From positions 1-42,275 of the forward strand of contig JAFTEM010000018.1 of NCBI GenBank assembly GCA_017453665.1: DNA of 42,275 bases. The letters run 5' to 3'. Positions 1-8,819 of this stretch are shown here, piece by piece (position 1 is the first letter of the stretch; each line of letters opens with the position of its first letter). The notes beneath the pieces were generated by a model. It had not been told where the DNA came from. It ran no database searches and was given only the letters and a program-made list of their open reading frames with translations. This stretch comes from a bacterium. Its GTDB lineage: Bacteria; Patescibacteria; JAEDAM01; Absconditabacterales; Absconditicoccaceae. The position numbers and the translations under genes were made by a program.

Positions 1-200
1 GCTTAAAAATTAGAAATCATAGTTTAGGTTTTCAAGATCATTTTTGTAAGAGGAGATTTCTTAGGATATTTCTGGCTTTAAAATTGAAAATTGTCTGTTA
101 TTTTTTGAGGATATATTTCCTTGTTTTTTAATTTTTTTTTGAAAGTTTTAGAAGATTATATTAATTATAAACTAGGAAAACTTTCCTCTAAGCGACTTTG
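1..200. other. AT-rich non-coding leader before surface-protein copy 1
   Basis: No convincing gene is visible. The stretch is very AT-rich with long T runs. An in-frame TAA at 189-191 closes the reading frame of the following gene just before homology to its paralog begins at about 200. A short palindrome, AGGAAA-AC-TTTCCT, lies at 174-187. TTGAAA at 139-144 followed by TATAAA at 166-171 is a poor promoter match (21-base spacer). Nothing here resembles the upstream part of the paralogous gene on the minus strand. Confidence 0.5.
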
Positions 201-2933
201 TTGGAAAGAGCTTCAGAAAGTGGAGTAATTTCAGACAGCGAATGTAATGATCCAGCTGTATTATTAGCATGTGCTTTAGGATCAGATGGATGTCCTGCTA
301 AATGTCAAAAAGACGCTAGTGAAGATGAAGATACAGCTACTGCATGATCTATCGAAGGATTACCAATCGCAGGTGATTTATCTATAGCTGTTGCTGACTA
401 TTCTTCTACTGTTAAATCAGCTCCTGCTGTTGGTACTGTTGTATTTAACGCTGTTGATTTTAAGGCTTCTGAAAGCATTACTATTGAATCTATTAAATTA
501 GAAAGAATTGGACTTTCAGACAAATCAGCTATCAAAGGTGTTTGGTTTGAAAAAGATGGTGTAGCGGTTTCTGCTAAAGCAACTCTTAATTCAGATGGTG
601 TTGCAACAACAAGATTCTACAACAACTACACTGTTAATGGAACTAATACATTAGATTTGGTTGCCGAACTTTCTGGAGCCGCTGGAAGTGAAATCGCATT
701 CAAAGTTGTTGATGTAACTTCTACGGCTAAAAACGTTTCTTTTAATACAGAAACAACTACATATAGAACTACAAACTATACAGTAGCTCAGATTGGTTTT
801 GCTAAGAAGGGTTCTTCTGCTTCTTATAAAGTTGGAGAAAAGACTTCTTATGAAATCGGTAGATTTGAACTTTCAAACAATAAAAATGGTGCAGAAGATA
901 AAACTATTGTTTTGAAATCTCTTAAATTAAAGAATGCTGATGGTCTTAATTTATCTGAGACTTTCAAAAATGTTCAAGTTTATAGAGATTCTAAGGTTGT
1001 ATCTAAAAATGTAACTCTTGATTCTAAAGACATGACTATCTACTTTGATGGTGATGAGTTGGCTTCAGGAAAAAAAGCTGTATATTCTATTTTTGCTGAA
1101 GTTGCACAACTTAACGAAGTTAATGAATCTGTAACTCTTCAACTAAAGAAATCTACAGAATTAGTTGCAAACGAAAAATCTACAAATTTCAGAGTTGCAT
1201 ATAACAACATATCAAACAATACAAATCTAGAAACTTATACATTCAAAGGAGGAAAGGTTACCTTCTCTAATGATTCTAGTATGGCTAAGACTGTTAATGG
1301 AGCTCAATCTGCTACAGATGTAGTTCTTGCTAAAGGTACTTTAACAATTTCTGAACCAATTAAGTTAAGCAATATCATCCTTACTGGTACTGCAACACCT
1401 GCAGCCCAAACAGGAGCTATTAAAAACTTAAAAATTGAAATTGGTGGAACAACATATGAAACAGAACAAACTTACCCATCAGCAGGAGTTGTTGTATTTA
1501 AAACAACAGATGATGATCTTTATGTATCTAAAACATCTGATGTAAGAGTTCTTGTTGATGTTGACGCTAATGCTGCAGATAACGCAACAATATCATTCCA
1601 AAACTTAAACTCTAATTCATTTGCTTGAACTGGAACTTTTGATAATAGTGATGAACCACTTTCATTATCAGAAATTGCTGGTACTGTTCAAATTGCAAAA
1701 TTAGTTGTTAAACCAGGTAAATTCAACATTACTAACAAAAACTCTACAACTCAAAAGGTTGTAAAAGGTGAATCTGATGAAGTAACAATCTTCGATGGAG
1801 AAATTACTTCTAATGACTGAAAAGTTACAGTTAACGATCTTTATATAACTTGAGCATTCTTATCAGGTGGAGACTCTACTACTATAACATCTACTGCCGA
1901 TCAAATTACCATTACATTATATGTTGATGGAGAGGCTTTCTCTGATGCTACTTATAGTCTAAAGAACGATGACTTTGTAAAATTCAGTAATCTAGGAGAT
2001 GTTGAAACAAACAAATCTATGAAGATTAAAATTACGGCACAACCAAATGTTGCTAATTGTACAGGTTATGTAGATTTCAAAGTTTATGCAGAAGGTTCTG
2101 ATGAGAATGGAAATACTACAAATGCATCTAAAGTTTCTGCTGCAAGATTACAAGTTACTGAAGCTGCTTCTATGACTGTAGCTAATTCTAATGCTACAAG
2201 TACTGTTGAAAGAGCAGGTAATTCTGCAGAGTTAGTATCATTCAGTACTACAGTTAAAGATGGTTCTTATAACCTTACAAGTCTTAAATTCACATTCTCT
2301 TGAGATGATGCTGATGAATTAAATGGTAAGGATGTTGAACTTCTTATAGATGGAAAAACTATTACCTCAGAAGGAGCTACTGTTAATTGAACAACAACAG
2401 GAGTAAACTTCTCAGACATAAATGAAACACTAGATGTTGGTAAACACACTATTGCATTAAAAGTTAGCATTGATGACACAAAAACAACAAAGATTGAAGT
2501 TGTTAGTGTACAACCAAGTGGAGCAACAAGTGCAACATCTCTAAATGTTAAAAAGATGTTTGTTAAGGCATATCCTATTCTTTCTCTATTAAAGAAAGAT
2601 ACAGATGCCAATGAAGTTGTTGTTAAGATTGAGAATCCATCTGATTCTACTGAAGATGTAACTCTTTCAGGATTTATCTTCTCTACTGTTCCAGCAACAC
2701 TTTCATTGAATGATCAGACTATTACTCCTAGCGATGCTGCAGATATTCCTGAAGCAAAGAGAATTACTCTTGCTGCTGGAGAATCTACAGAATTAAGATT
2801 TGAGGCTGCTACTGATAAAACAATCCAATTGACAGGTGTTATTGTAACTGTTGACTCAAATACTTATACACTATCAGATGACTACACTAATGTAGCTAAA
2901 TGGGCTGATCTTAAGATTACTTACAAGAAATAG
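201..2933 (+). CDS. S-layer-like surface protein, copy 1 (5' truncated or silent cassette)
   Basis: The frame is open for about 910 codons from the TAA at 189-191 to the TAG at 2931-2933 if TGA is read as glycine (TGA at 345 and 1626, among others). It is homologous along its length to the minus-strand gene at 3448-6333. The first 120 bases are nearly identical to that copy, starting at residues LERASESGV; similarity then falls to paralog level. Composition (Thr/Ser/Asn/Val-rich, Lys/Asp, few Cys after a Cys-containing N-terminal segment) and alternating beta-type sequence suit a repetitive extracellular S-layer or stalk protein. The C-terminus carries a module ending SDDYTNVAKWADLKITYKK. The only starts are TTG codons at 198 and 201, with no signal peptide and no Shine-Dalgarno, so the start is a placeholder. 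It could be a pseudogene, a silent donor for gene conversion, or a gene with an unusual start. Function is inferred from composition only. Confidence 0.7.
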
Positions 2934-2949
2934 TTGTTATTTCTTTATG

Positions 2950-2986
2950 AAAAACTTCTTAACCTAGTGTTAAGAAGTTTTTCTTT
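2950..2986 (+). terminator. Perfect 14-bp hairpin terminator of copy 1
   Basis: AAAAACTTCTTAAC at 2950-2963 pairs perfectly with GTTAAGAAGTTTTT at 2969-2982 around a CTAGT loop and runs into TTTCTTT. It starts 16 bases after the TAG stop. A near-identical hairpin ends the inverted paralog (3401-3433), so it belongs to the duplicated unit. Confidence 0.85.
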
Positions 2987-3010
2987 ATAAAAATAATAAA
3001 TCAACATATT

Positions 3011-3071
3011 TTGTTTAATGTTGTTAAACAAAAATAAAAATTGCCGCATTTTGTTTAATTGTGTTAAACAA
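3011..3071. repeat. Two palindromic 21-mers spaced 40 bases apart
   Basis: TTGTTTAA...TTAAACAA occurs at 3011-3031 and again at 3051-3071. Each unit has 8-bp inverted arms around a 5-base centre, and the flanks also match (ATTTTG before each unit). Start-to-start distance is exactly 40 bases. They could be protein-binding sites, recombination sites, or remnants of a small mobile repeat. No function can be assigned. Confidence 0.7.
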
Positions 3072-3118
3072 TTTTAGCATCAAACATTCCATCTATATTT
3101 AATTGTTTTTTATAAAAC

Positions 3119-3158
3119 GTGTCCAAAATGGGTGTATATTTAAACCCATTCTGGACAC
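3119..3158. repeat. Long 15-bp-stem hairpin, transposon-end-like
   Basis: GTGTCCAAAATGGGT at 3119-3133 pairs with ACCCATTCTGGACAC at 3144-3158 with one mismatch and a 10-base loop. Its GC content is higher than the surroundings. The GTGTCC..GGGT arms resemble insertion-sequence terminal inverted repeats brought together, but no transposase is present and no target duplication is obvious. It is not followed by a T run, so a terminator role is unlikely. Confidence 0.6.
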
Positions 3159-3400
3159 AAAATGAACTACATTTTAATATTACTACAATCAAAAGACCGT
3201 TTTTACCTACAAAAATATAGAATTTATTATTAATAACGGTAAAGGGGGATTTTGAATATATAAAATTTTGTTTCATATTTTCTTGAAAAGTGGCATTTAT
3301 GTTAAATAGATATGTTTTAAAATTTATGATTTCTTAAAAATTATAATATTGTTTGTTTTTCAAAATTAAGGGATAAATTTTTAGATTTAAAAATAAAAAG

Positions 3401-3433
3401 AAAAACTTCCTAACACTAGGTTAAGAAGTTTTT
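3401..3433 (-). terminator. Hairpin terminator of copy 2
   Basis: AAAAACTTCCTAAC at 3401-3414 pairs with GTTAAGAAGTTTTT at 3420-3433 with one mismatch and an ACTAG loop. Read on the minus strand it is followed by CTTTTTATTTTT. It is the inverted counterpart of the hairpin at 2950-2986. Confidence 0.8.
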
Positions 3434-3447
3434 CGAGCATAAGTCAA

Positions 3448-6333
3448 CTAGAATGTAACAACTGGCGTATTGTCAGATTTGTTTCCACTAGCTGTAACTT
3501 TGAATGAAGTCCATTTTCCAACGTTTGTATAGTCACTAGAGATTTCTAAATCTTTTTGACTACCAGCATCAATAGTAATAGATGTTACTTGAACAGTATA
3601 ACCATTTGTAGCTTGTATTCTTAATTCTGTAGAATCTCCTGCAGCTAATGTAACGTTCATACCAGATAAGATTTCATTTAATGCTGCTCCATAAGTAGTT
3701 CATGTCAATCCAGAAATATCAACAACTTTATCATCAAAAGATATATTTTCAACACCTCCATTTAGAGCAAATCCTCTAATAGTAATATTCTCATCACTAT
3801 CACTTGGATTTGTAATCTTTAAGATTAGATCGTTACTACTTGTAGTCGCAGAAATTGTAGGATATGCTTTAGCAACTAATTTCTTTACATTAGAACTTAG
3901 GATAGCATCAGCTGTTGTTGCAGAATCTGAACTATATAAGCTAACACTCTTAATTTCTATTGTACTTGCAGCAGCTGTGCTTTGTGCATTCAAGTTAGCT
4001 TTAAGAGTTAATGTATGTTTACCAACATCTAATGTTTCATTCAATGATTTAAATGTAATTCCTGTTCCTGATTCGTATTTTTCAGAATCAACAGATGATC
4101 CATCAATTTCTAATGTAACAGACTGACTTGCCAAAGAAGCATTTGTATTTCATGATAATTCTACAACAACTTTGTTAAGATCATAAGATCCATTTTTAAC
4201 AGTTGTTGTGAATGAAATAATCTCAGCATTAGAACCATCTCTAATAACAGCATTAGAAGTACTTGATGTAGATGTTGATACTTCAGCACCATCTGTAATT
4301 GATAATTTTGCAGCATTAACTGATGTTGCAACAACATCATTACCGTTATTATCTGTTCCCTTAGCACTTACACTATATGTAACATCTCAAGTTTGAGCCA
4401 TATTAGGTTGTGCTGTAATCTTGATTTTCATTGATGTACTAGAAGTAACATCACCAAGATTAGAGAATGTCTTAGATGCTTCAGAACTTCTTAATGTAAG
4501 AGTTCTAAATGCATCTCAATTAACGTATAATGTTAGGTCGATTTGTTCTCAAGCATCAAGTCATGTTTTTGAATTATCTGCTCAATTTACAAATATTCAT
4601 TCAAGAGTAAGATCTGTAACAGAGATAGTTCCCTCTTTAGCAGAGATTTCTCAATCGAAGATTGTTACTTCATCTGTTGTATTTCTTACTACTTTTTGAT
4701 TTGAAGAACTCTTATTTGTAAGATTAAACTTACCTGCTTTAACAGTTAAGCTAGAAAGTTGGACAGATCATGCAACATCACTACTTGGAGTAAACTTCTC
4801 ATCACTGTTGTCATAATATGACGTTCCAATAGCTGCTCAATTTAATGGCTTACTGAAAGTAACAGTACTTCCATCAGCAACATTGTTGATATCAACGAGA
4901 ACTCTAATAGAAGATGTTTTTGAAACATAAATTTCATCATCATCTGTCTTGAATGTAACTGATGTACCACTATATGATGCATTTGTATTGTAAGTAGATC
5001 CTCCTATTTCTATCTTAAGATTCTTAATAACGTGAGAATCTGTAGAACCCTTTTCAACACTTTCAACAGCTCCGATAGTGATAGTTCCTAATCTAACAGG
5101 TTCAGAAAGTGTTAATGTACCTCTAGCGATTTCAATATCTGTTGATGTAGCTGCTCCATTAACAGTCTTAGATAAAGAAGAATCATTAGAGAATGTTACT
5201 TTACCACCTTCAAATACATATCTTCTTAAATAAAGATCTGAATTGTTTGCATAAGCAACTCTAAAGTTAGAAGTTACTTCATAGGCAACTAATTCTGAAT
5301 ATTTATTAAGATATAATTCAACAGCTTTATTTACTTCATTTAATTGAGCAACTTCAGCAAAAATCGTATAAATACCTTTCTTACTAGAAGCTAGTTCATC
5401 GTCATCAAAGTAAATAGTCATAGTTTTACCATCAAGTTCAACTCTCTTAGAAACTGTTTTACCATCTCTTGTTACGTATACATTTTTGAATGTATCTCCA
5501 AGATCAAGGCTTTCGTTGTTCTTTAGTTTAAGAGATTTTAAAACAATATCTCTATCTTCTGAAACTCCAGAAGGTCTGTTATTTGTGATAGTAAATTTAC
5601 CAATTTCAAATGATTCACTGTCACCAACTTTATATGAAACTTTGTTTGCTTCACCACTTCCAACTCCACTAACAGCAAACTCAACATTTGCTACCTTATA
5701 ATCAGTAGTTCTGTAAGTTGTAGTTGTTGTGTTGAATGATGCATTTTTTGCAGTTGAAGTAACTCCAGTAATTTTAAATGCAATTTCAGCACCAGCAGAT
5801 CCTGAAAGTTCAGCAATTAAATCTAATGTATCAGTTCCATTAACTGAATAGTTATTATAGAATCTAGTAGTAGCTGTTCCATCTGTAGAAAGAGAAGCTT
5901 TAGCAGAAACTGCTACACCATCTTTTTCAAACCATACACCTTTGATGTTAGATTTGTCAGAAAGACCCGTTCTTTCTAATTTAACAGATTCAATAGTAAC
6001 TTTTTCAGAAGCTTTGAAGTCTACTGCATTGAAGATAACAGTACCAACAGCAGGAGCTGATTTAATAGAAGAAGAGTAATCAGCAACAGCTATAGATAAG
6101 TCACCAGCGATAGGCATTCCTTCAATAGATCCAGCAGTAGCTGTATCTTCATCTTCATTAGCGTCTTTTTGACATTTAGCAGGACATCCATCTGATCCTA
6201 AAGCACATGCTAATAATACAGCTGGATCATTACATTCGCTGTCTGAAATTACTCCGCTTTCTGAAGCTCTTTCCAACATAAGCATTACCCAACCTCTAAT
6301 TTCCATTTGATTTGGATCTTCGATTTTTGTCAT
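3448..6333 (-). CDS. S-layer-like surface protein, copy 2
   Basis: This runs 961 codons from ATG at 6333 to TAG at 3448-3450 with TGA as Gly (for example at 4837-4839 after SKPLN). The N-terminal segment, roughly residues 1-70, has four Cys (ECNDPAVLLACALGSDGCPAKC) followed by an acidic linker. Long Thr/Ser/Val/Asn-rich beta-type repeats follow, with a closing module containing SSDYTNVGKWTSFKVTASG. The frame stays open upstream to about 6456 and encodes a plausible extension (residues CPYYEKHLQALKDAGI just before the ATG). Its only start there is GTG at 6453, and no signal peptide is visible, so the N-terminus may be incomplete. Role inferred: cell-surface S-layer or adhesive protein. It faces copy 1 across a 500-base gap and shares its terminator hairpin. 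Gly at 6130-6132 is GGA where copy 1 uses TGA. Confidence 0.75.
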
Positions 6334-6541
6334 AATTCAAGCATCTTTTAGAGCTTGTAAGTGCTTTTCATAATAAGGACATCTATAGCAAAAATAGAGT
6401 AAATTATCTTCTCAACTAAGAAAATCTCAAAATCAAAAAAACGCAGAAAACACGTTTTACCAATAGATAACTAATATTTTAACTTCAAAAATGAAAAATT
6501 TAAAGGAATTATATTTAATGAAAAAAACGAGGGAGTTTAAC

Positions 6542-6569
6542 TTGAATTCATCAATCAAATTCATATTAT
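6542..6569 (+). promoter_or_regulatory. Candidate sigma70-type promoter of the secE-rplA operon
   Basis: TTGAAT at 6542-6547 and TATTAT at 6564-6569 are separated by 16 bases, 34 bases before the secE ATG. A minus-strand TATAAT (complement of 6508-6513) may serve copy 2, but it lacks a good -35 box. Confidence 0.5.
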
Positions 6570-6602
6570 ATTTCTGATTTTATTTTTTCGCTGTTCGTGA
6601 AA

Positions 6603-6953
6603 ATGTTAGATTTTATTTACGACAGTTTAGATACTGTTAAAAAATTAAAATTCCCAACAGTTAAGCAAATTGCTCAACTTACAGGAGCTATCTTTGGTTT
6701 AGTTATTGTTGCTGGACTTTACTTTATCTTAGCAGATACAATCTTCTCAGAAGGATATAAAATGTATTATTCAGCTATGACAAATGGAGAAGAAGCTGTT
6801 CTAACAGAAGATGAAGAAAATGCAGATGCAGCTATAAATGAAGACCTTGTAGTAGCAGATGAAAATGGAGAAAATCAAGTAGTTTTTGATAATGTCGAAG
6901 TAGAGGAGACTCCAATTGAAACAGTAGAAGAAACTGAAACAATATCAGAATAA
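6603..6953 (+). CDS. secE: Preprotein translocase subunit SecE
   Basis: 116 aa, with one transmembrane segment at about residues 27-47 (AQLTGAIFGLVIVAGLYFIL) preceded by the SecE-type amphipathic KKLKFPTVKQ segment. SecE stabilises the SecY channel for Sec export at the inner membrane. Identity is secured by family pattern and by the universal secE-nusG-rplK-rplA order. The ATG at 6603 is preferred over GTG at 6597 because it starts directly at the conserved domain. Odd feature: a tail of roughly 55 residues rich in Glu/Asp follows the membrane segment, whereas SecE normally ends soon after it. There is no in-frame TGA. Confidence 0.88.
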   Translation: MLDFIYDSLDTVKKLKFPTVKQIAQLTGAIFGLVIVAGLYFILADTIFSEGYKMYYSAMTNGEEAVLTEDEENADAAINEDLVVADENGENQVVFDNVEVEETPIETVEETETISE

Positions 6954-6982
6954 TTATTTTATCTCTTTCTTTAAAATAAAAT

Positions 6983-7561
6983 ATGCAAAGAGACAATACC
7001 AATGAAATAAAAAAACAAATAGAGGATAGAAACTACAAGTGGTACGTATTAAGCGTAACTTCATGACAAGAGGCACTTGTTATTGAGAATCTTCAAGAAA
7101 GAGTAAATAAACAAGGTCTTTCTGATGATGTAGTTGATTATCTTTGCCCTATGGTAAGTGAAGCTTCTATTAAAAAATGAGAGAAAATCGTAAAACAAAA
7201 GAAACTTTACCCAGGGTATGTGTTCTTTAAATCAAGAATGAATGATAAAATCTGGTATGTGGTAAGAAATACTCCAGGAGTGAGACTTATTGTTGGAGCA
7301 GAAACAAAACCTATTCCACTTTCAGATCATGAATATCAACAAATTATGGATCAAATAGCTCAATCTCAAGAAAGATCAGAGTTAAATATCCCTTATAAAG
7401 TTGGTGATGTAGTTCTTTTGAAACAATGAGATTTCAAAGGAATGAAATGAAATATCAAAGAGGTTGATTCAGAGAAAGGTTTAGCTGTTGTACAGGTTGA
7501 AATGCTCTGAAGACTAACTCCAGTAGCTGTTGCTATTGACCAAATCGAGCTAGCAAGTTAA
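6983..7561 (+). CDS. nusG: Transcription termination/antitermination factor NusG
   Basis: 192 aa when TGA is Gly. The NGN domain occupies about residues 18-120 (KWYVLSVTSGQE, LYPGYVFFKSR, VRNTPGV). The C-terminal KOW domain (YKVGDVVLLKQGDFKGMKG, ending VEMLGRLTPVAV) is readable only with TGA as glycine. NusG binds RNA polymerase, raises processivity and links transcription to Rho or the ribosome. It begins 29 bases after secE and precedes the ribosomal protein genes, as in most bacteria. ATG at 6983 is the first in frame and gives a short, normal N-terminal extension. Confidence 0.95.
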
Positions 7562-7576
7562 TCTTTATATTTGACC

Positions 7577-8305
7577 ATGCTAATGGATAGAGAAAAAAAG
7601 CTAGTTACATTATCAATGGTTATTCTCTTCTTTAGTTTGATAGTAGTATATTCATTATTCTATCAAGTTAAAGGAGATGAAATTATCACAACGCTTCGTG
7701 CAATTCCTAGTGTATCTACTCAAGAAGAAACTCAGGTTATTCTTCCACAAGAAACTAATAATGCTGAGAATCTTCAAGAAGAGATTACTCAAGAATGAGA
7801 AAGAAGACAGTTTGTGGAGAACCATTTTAATGAAGAATGAGACAATATCTCAGATAATTCAGCTTGAACTGATGCACAACAAGCTGATTCATGAAGAAGT
7901 CAGACCGCTTCATCTGTACTTGCTTCACTACAAGGTGATGGTCCTATCATTCTATCAGGAACCGATTTATATTTTGGAGCTGTAGATAGTATTGAAACAC
8001 TTGGACTAGAACCTGAATATATTTTGAAGGATTACAAAGGATTTTATTATGCAAAATTTGAAGAAGAGCCTTATCTTAAGGTGGTAGTCCAGAAATTAGG
8101 AGGAAACATCTATACGATAACTTCTGATGCTGAACTTGTAAAAAACGAATTATTTGGTGATAAAGTGAGCTTTATAAATCTTCCAGAATATAAAAATAAG
8201 ACTGTTGTGATGGGATTAACAGTAAATAATCAATATCGATTGATTCAAATGAGTTATGAGAAATACCATCATGCAAAAGCCTATTTAAAAAGTTTATTTA
8301 TTTAA
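7577..8305 (+). CDS. Unknown membrane-anchored protein between nusG and rplK
   Basis: 242 aa with TGA as Gly. One N-terminal transmembrane segment (about residues 9-29, LVTLSMVILFFSLIVVYSLFY) is followed by a Gln/Glu/Asn-rich linker to about residue 125 and then a compact mixed domain to the C-terminus (SGTDLYFGAVDSIETLGLEP ... YHHAKAYLKSLFI). The topology predicts an exported domain tethered to the membrane. I do not recognise the family. It sits 15 bases after nusG and 12 bases before rplK, so it should be co-transcribed with the translation genes. ATG at 7577 was chosen over TTG at 7571. Confidence 0.8.
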
Positions 8306-8317
8306 AAACGTTGAAAA

Positions 8318-8758
8318 ATGGCAAAAGTACAAAAAGTATTGAATATCGAAGTACCTGCTGGAAAAGCAACTCCTACACCTCCTCTTGGACCTATGCTTGG
8401 AGCTAATGGAGTAAATATCGGTCAATTTACAAAAGAATTTAACGAAAAAACTTCTGATTTAATGAGACAATTTGGTGGAATCGAAGTAAAAGTTAAGGTT
8501 AAATTAACAGTATATGTTGATAGAACATTCGATATGGAAATTGGAACTCCTGTAACATCAGGACTTATCAAATGGAGAATCAACCAAAACTTAGGATCAG
8601 GAGAACCTAATAAAAAGAAGGTTGGAAAATTAACAAAAGCTGATCTTGAAGCTATCTATGAATTGAAAAAATCAGATCTTAACGCTAATTCTCCTGAACA
8701 AGGATTCAGAATTATCGCAGGAACTGCAAGAAATATGGGAGTTGATGTAGAATTATAA
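8318..8758 (+). CDS. rplK: 50S ribosomal protein L11
   Basis: 146 aa, normal length. The N-terminal domain carries the conserved proline/glycine segment AGKATPTPPLGPMLGANGVN, and the C-terminal RNA-binding domain ends GTARNMGVDVEL. L11 binds the GTPase-associated region of 23S rRNA. There are no TGA codons although the protein is glycine-rich; glycines use GGA/GGT. It is in the secE-nusG operon. Confidence 0.97.
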   Translation: MAKVQKVLNIEVPAGKATPTPPLGPMLGANGVNIGQFTKEFNEKTSDLMRQFGGIEVKVKVKLTVYVDRTFDMEIGTPVTSGLIKWRINQNLGSGEPNKKKVGKLTKADLEAIYELKKSDLNANSPEQGFRIIAGTARNMGVDVEL

Positions 8759-8766
8759 TATCACTC

Positions 8767-8795
8767 GTGGGAGACCTAACGGTCGCTCGAACCAC
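8767..8795 (+). promoter_or_regulatory. Putative L1-binding autoregulatory hairpin before rplA
   Basis: In the 61-base gap between rplK and rplA, GTGG (8767-8770) pairs with CCAC (8792-8795), and ACC (8774-8776) with GGT (8781-8783). The result is a stem with an asymmetric internal loop, GAG opposite CGCTCGAA. The pattern GTGGGAG ... CTCGAACCAC resembles the known L1 target in rRNA and in L1 operon leaders, where free L1 represses translation. Position and shape support the call; binding is inferred. Confidence 0.6.
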
Positions 8796-8819
8796 TTTTA
8801 TTCTTAAATTTATAATACA

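Larger units (their letters stand above)
2987..3400. other. Gene-free gap between convergent surface-protein genes
   Basis: Between the two terminators lie about 410 bases with no credible gene; the short minus frame at 3064-3276 has no family resemblance and spans the repeats. The left half holds two 21-base palindromes 40 bases apart and a long hairpin (listed separately). From about 3160 to 3400 I see only AT-rich sequence with no recognisable element. Confidence 0.6.

Noticed and set aside
657..2933. Several separate short genes in the first 3 kb, as read with TGA as stop
   Set aside because: All lie in one frame separated only by TGA, and the paralog on the minus strand shows they are one protein.
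3119..3158. A complete insertion sequence or MITE
   Set aside because: Only a hairpin is visible; there is no transposase, no convincing target duplication and no second copy in the window.
3064..3276. Open frame of 70 codons on the minus strand in the gap between the surface-protein genes
   Set aside because: It runs through the palindromes and the long hairpin, has no family resemblance and no promoter or leader support.
4208..4699. Two plus-strand frames inside surface-protein copy 2
   Set aside because: They are mirror frames of a Thr/Ser/Val-rich gene on the other strand and match nothing recognisable.
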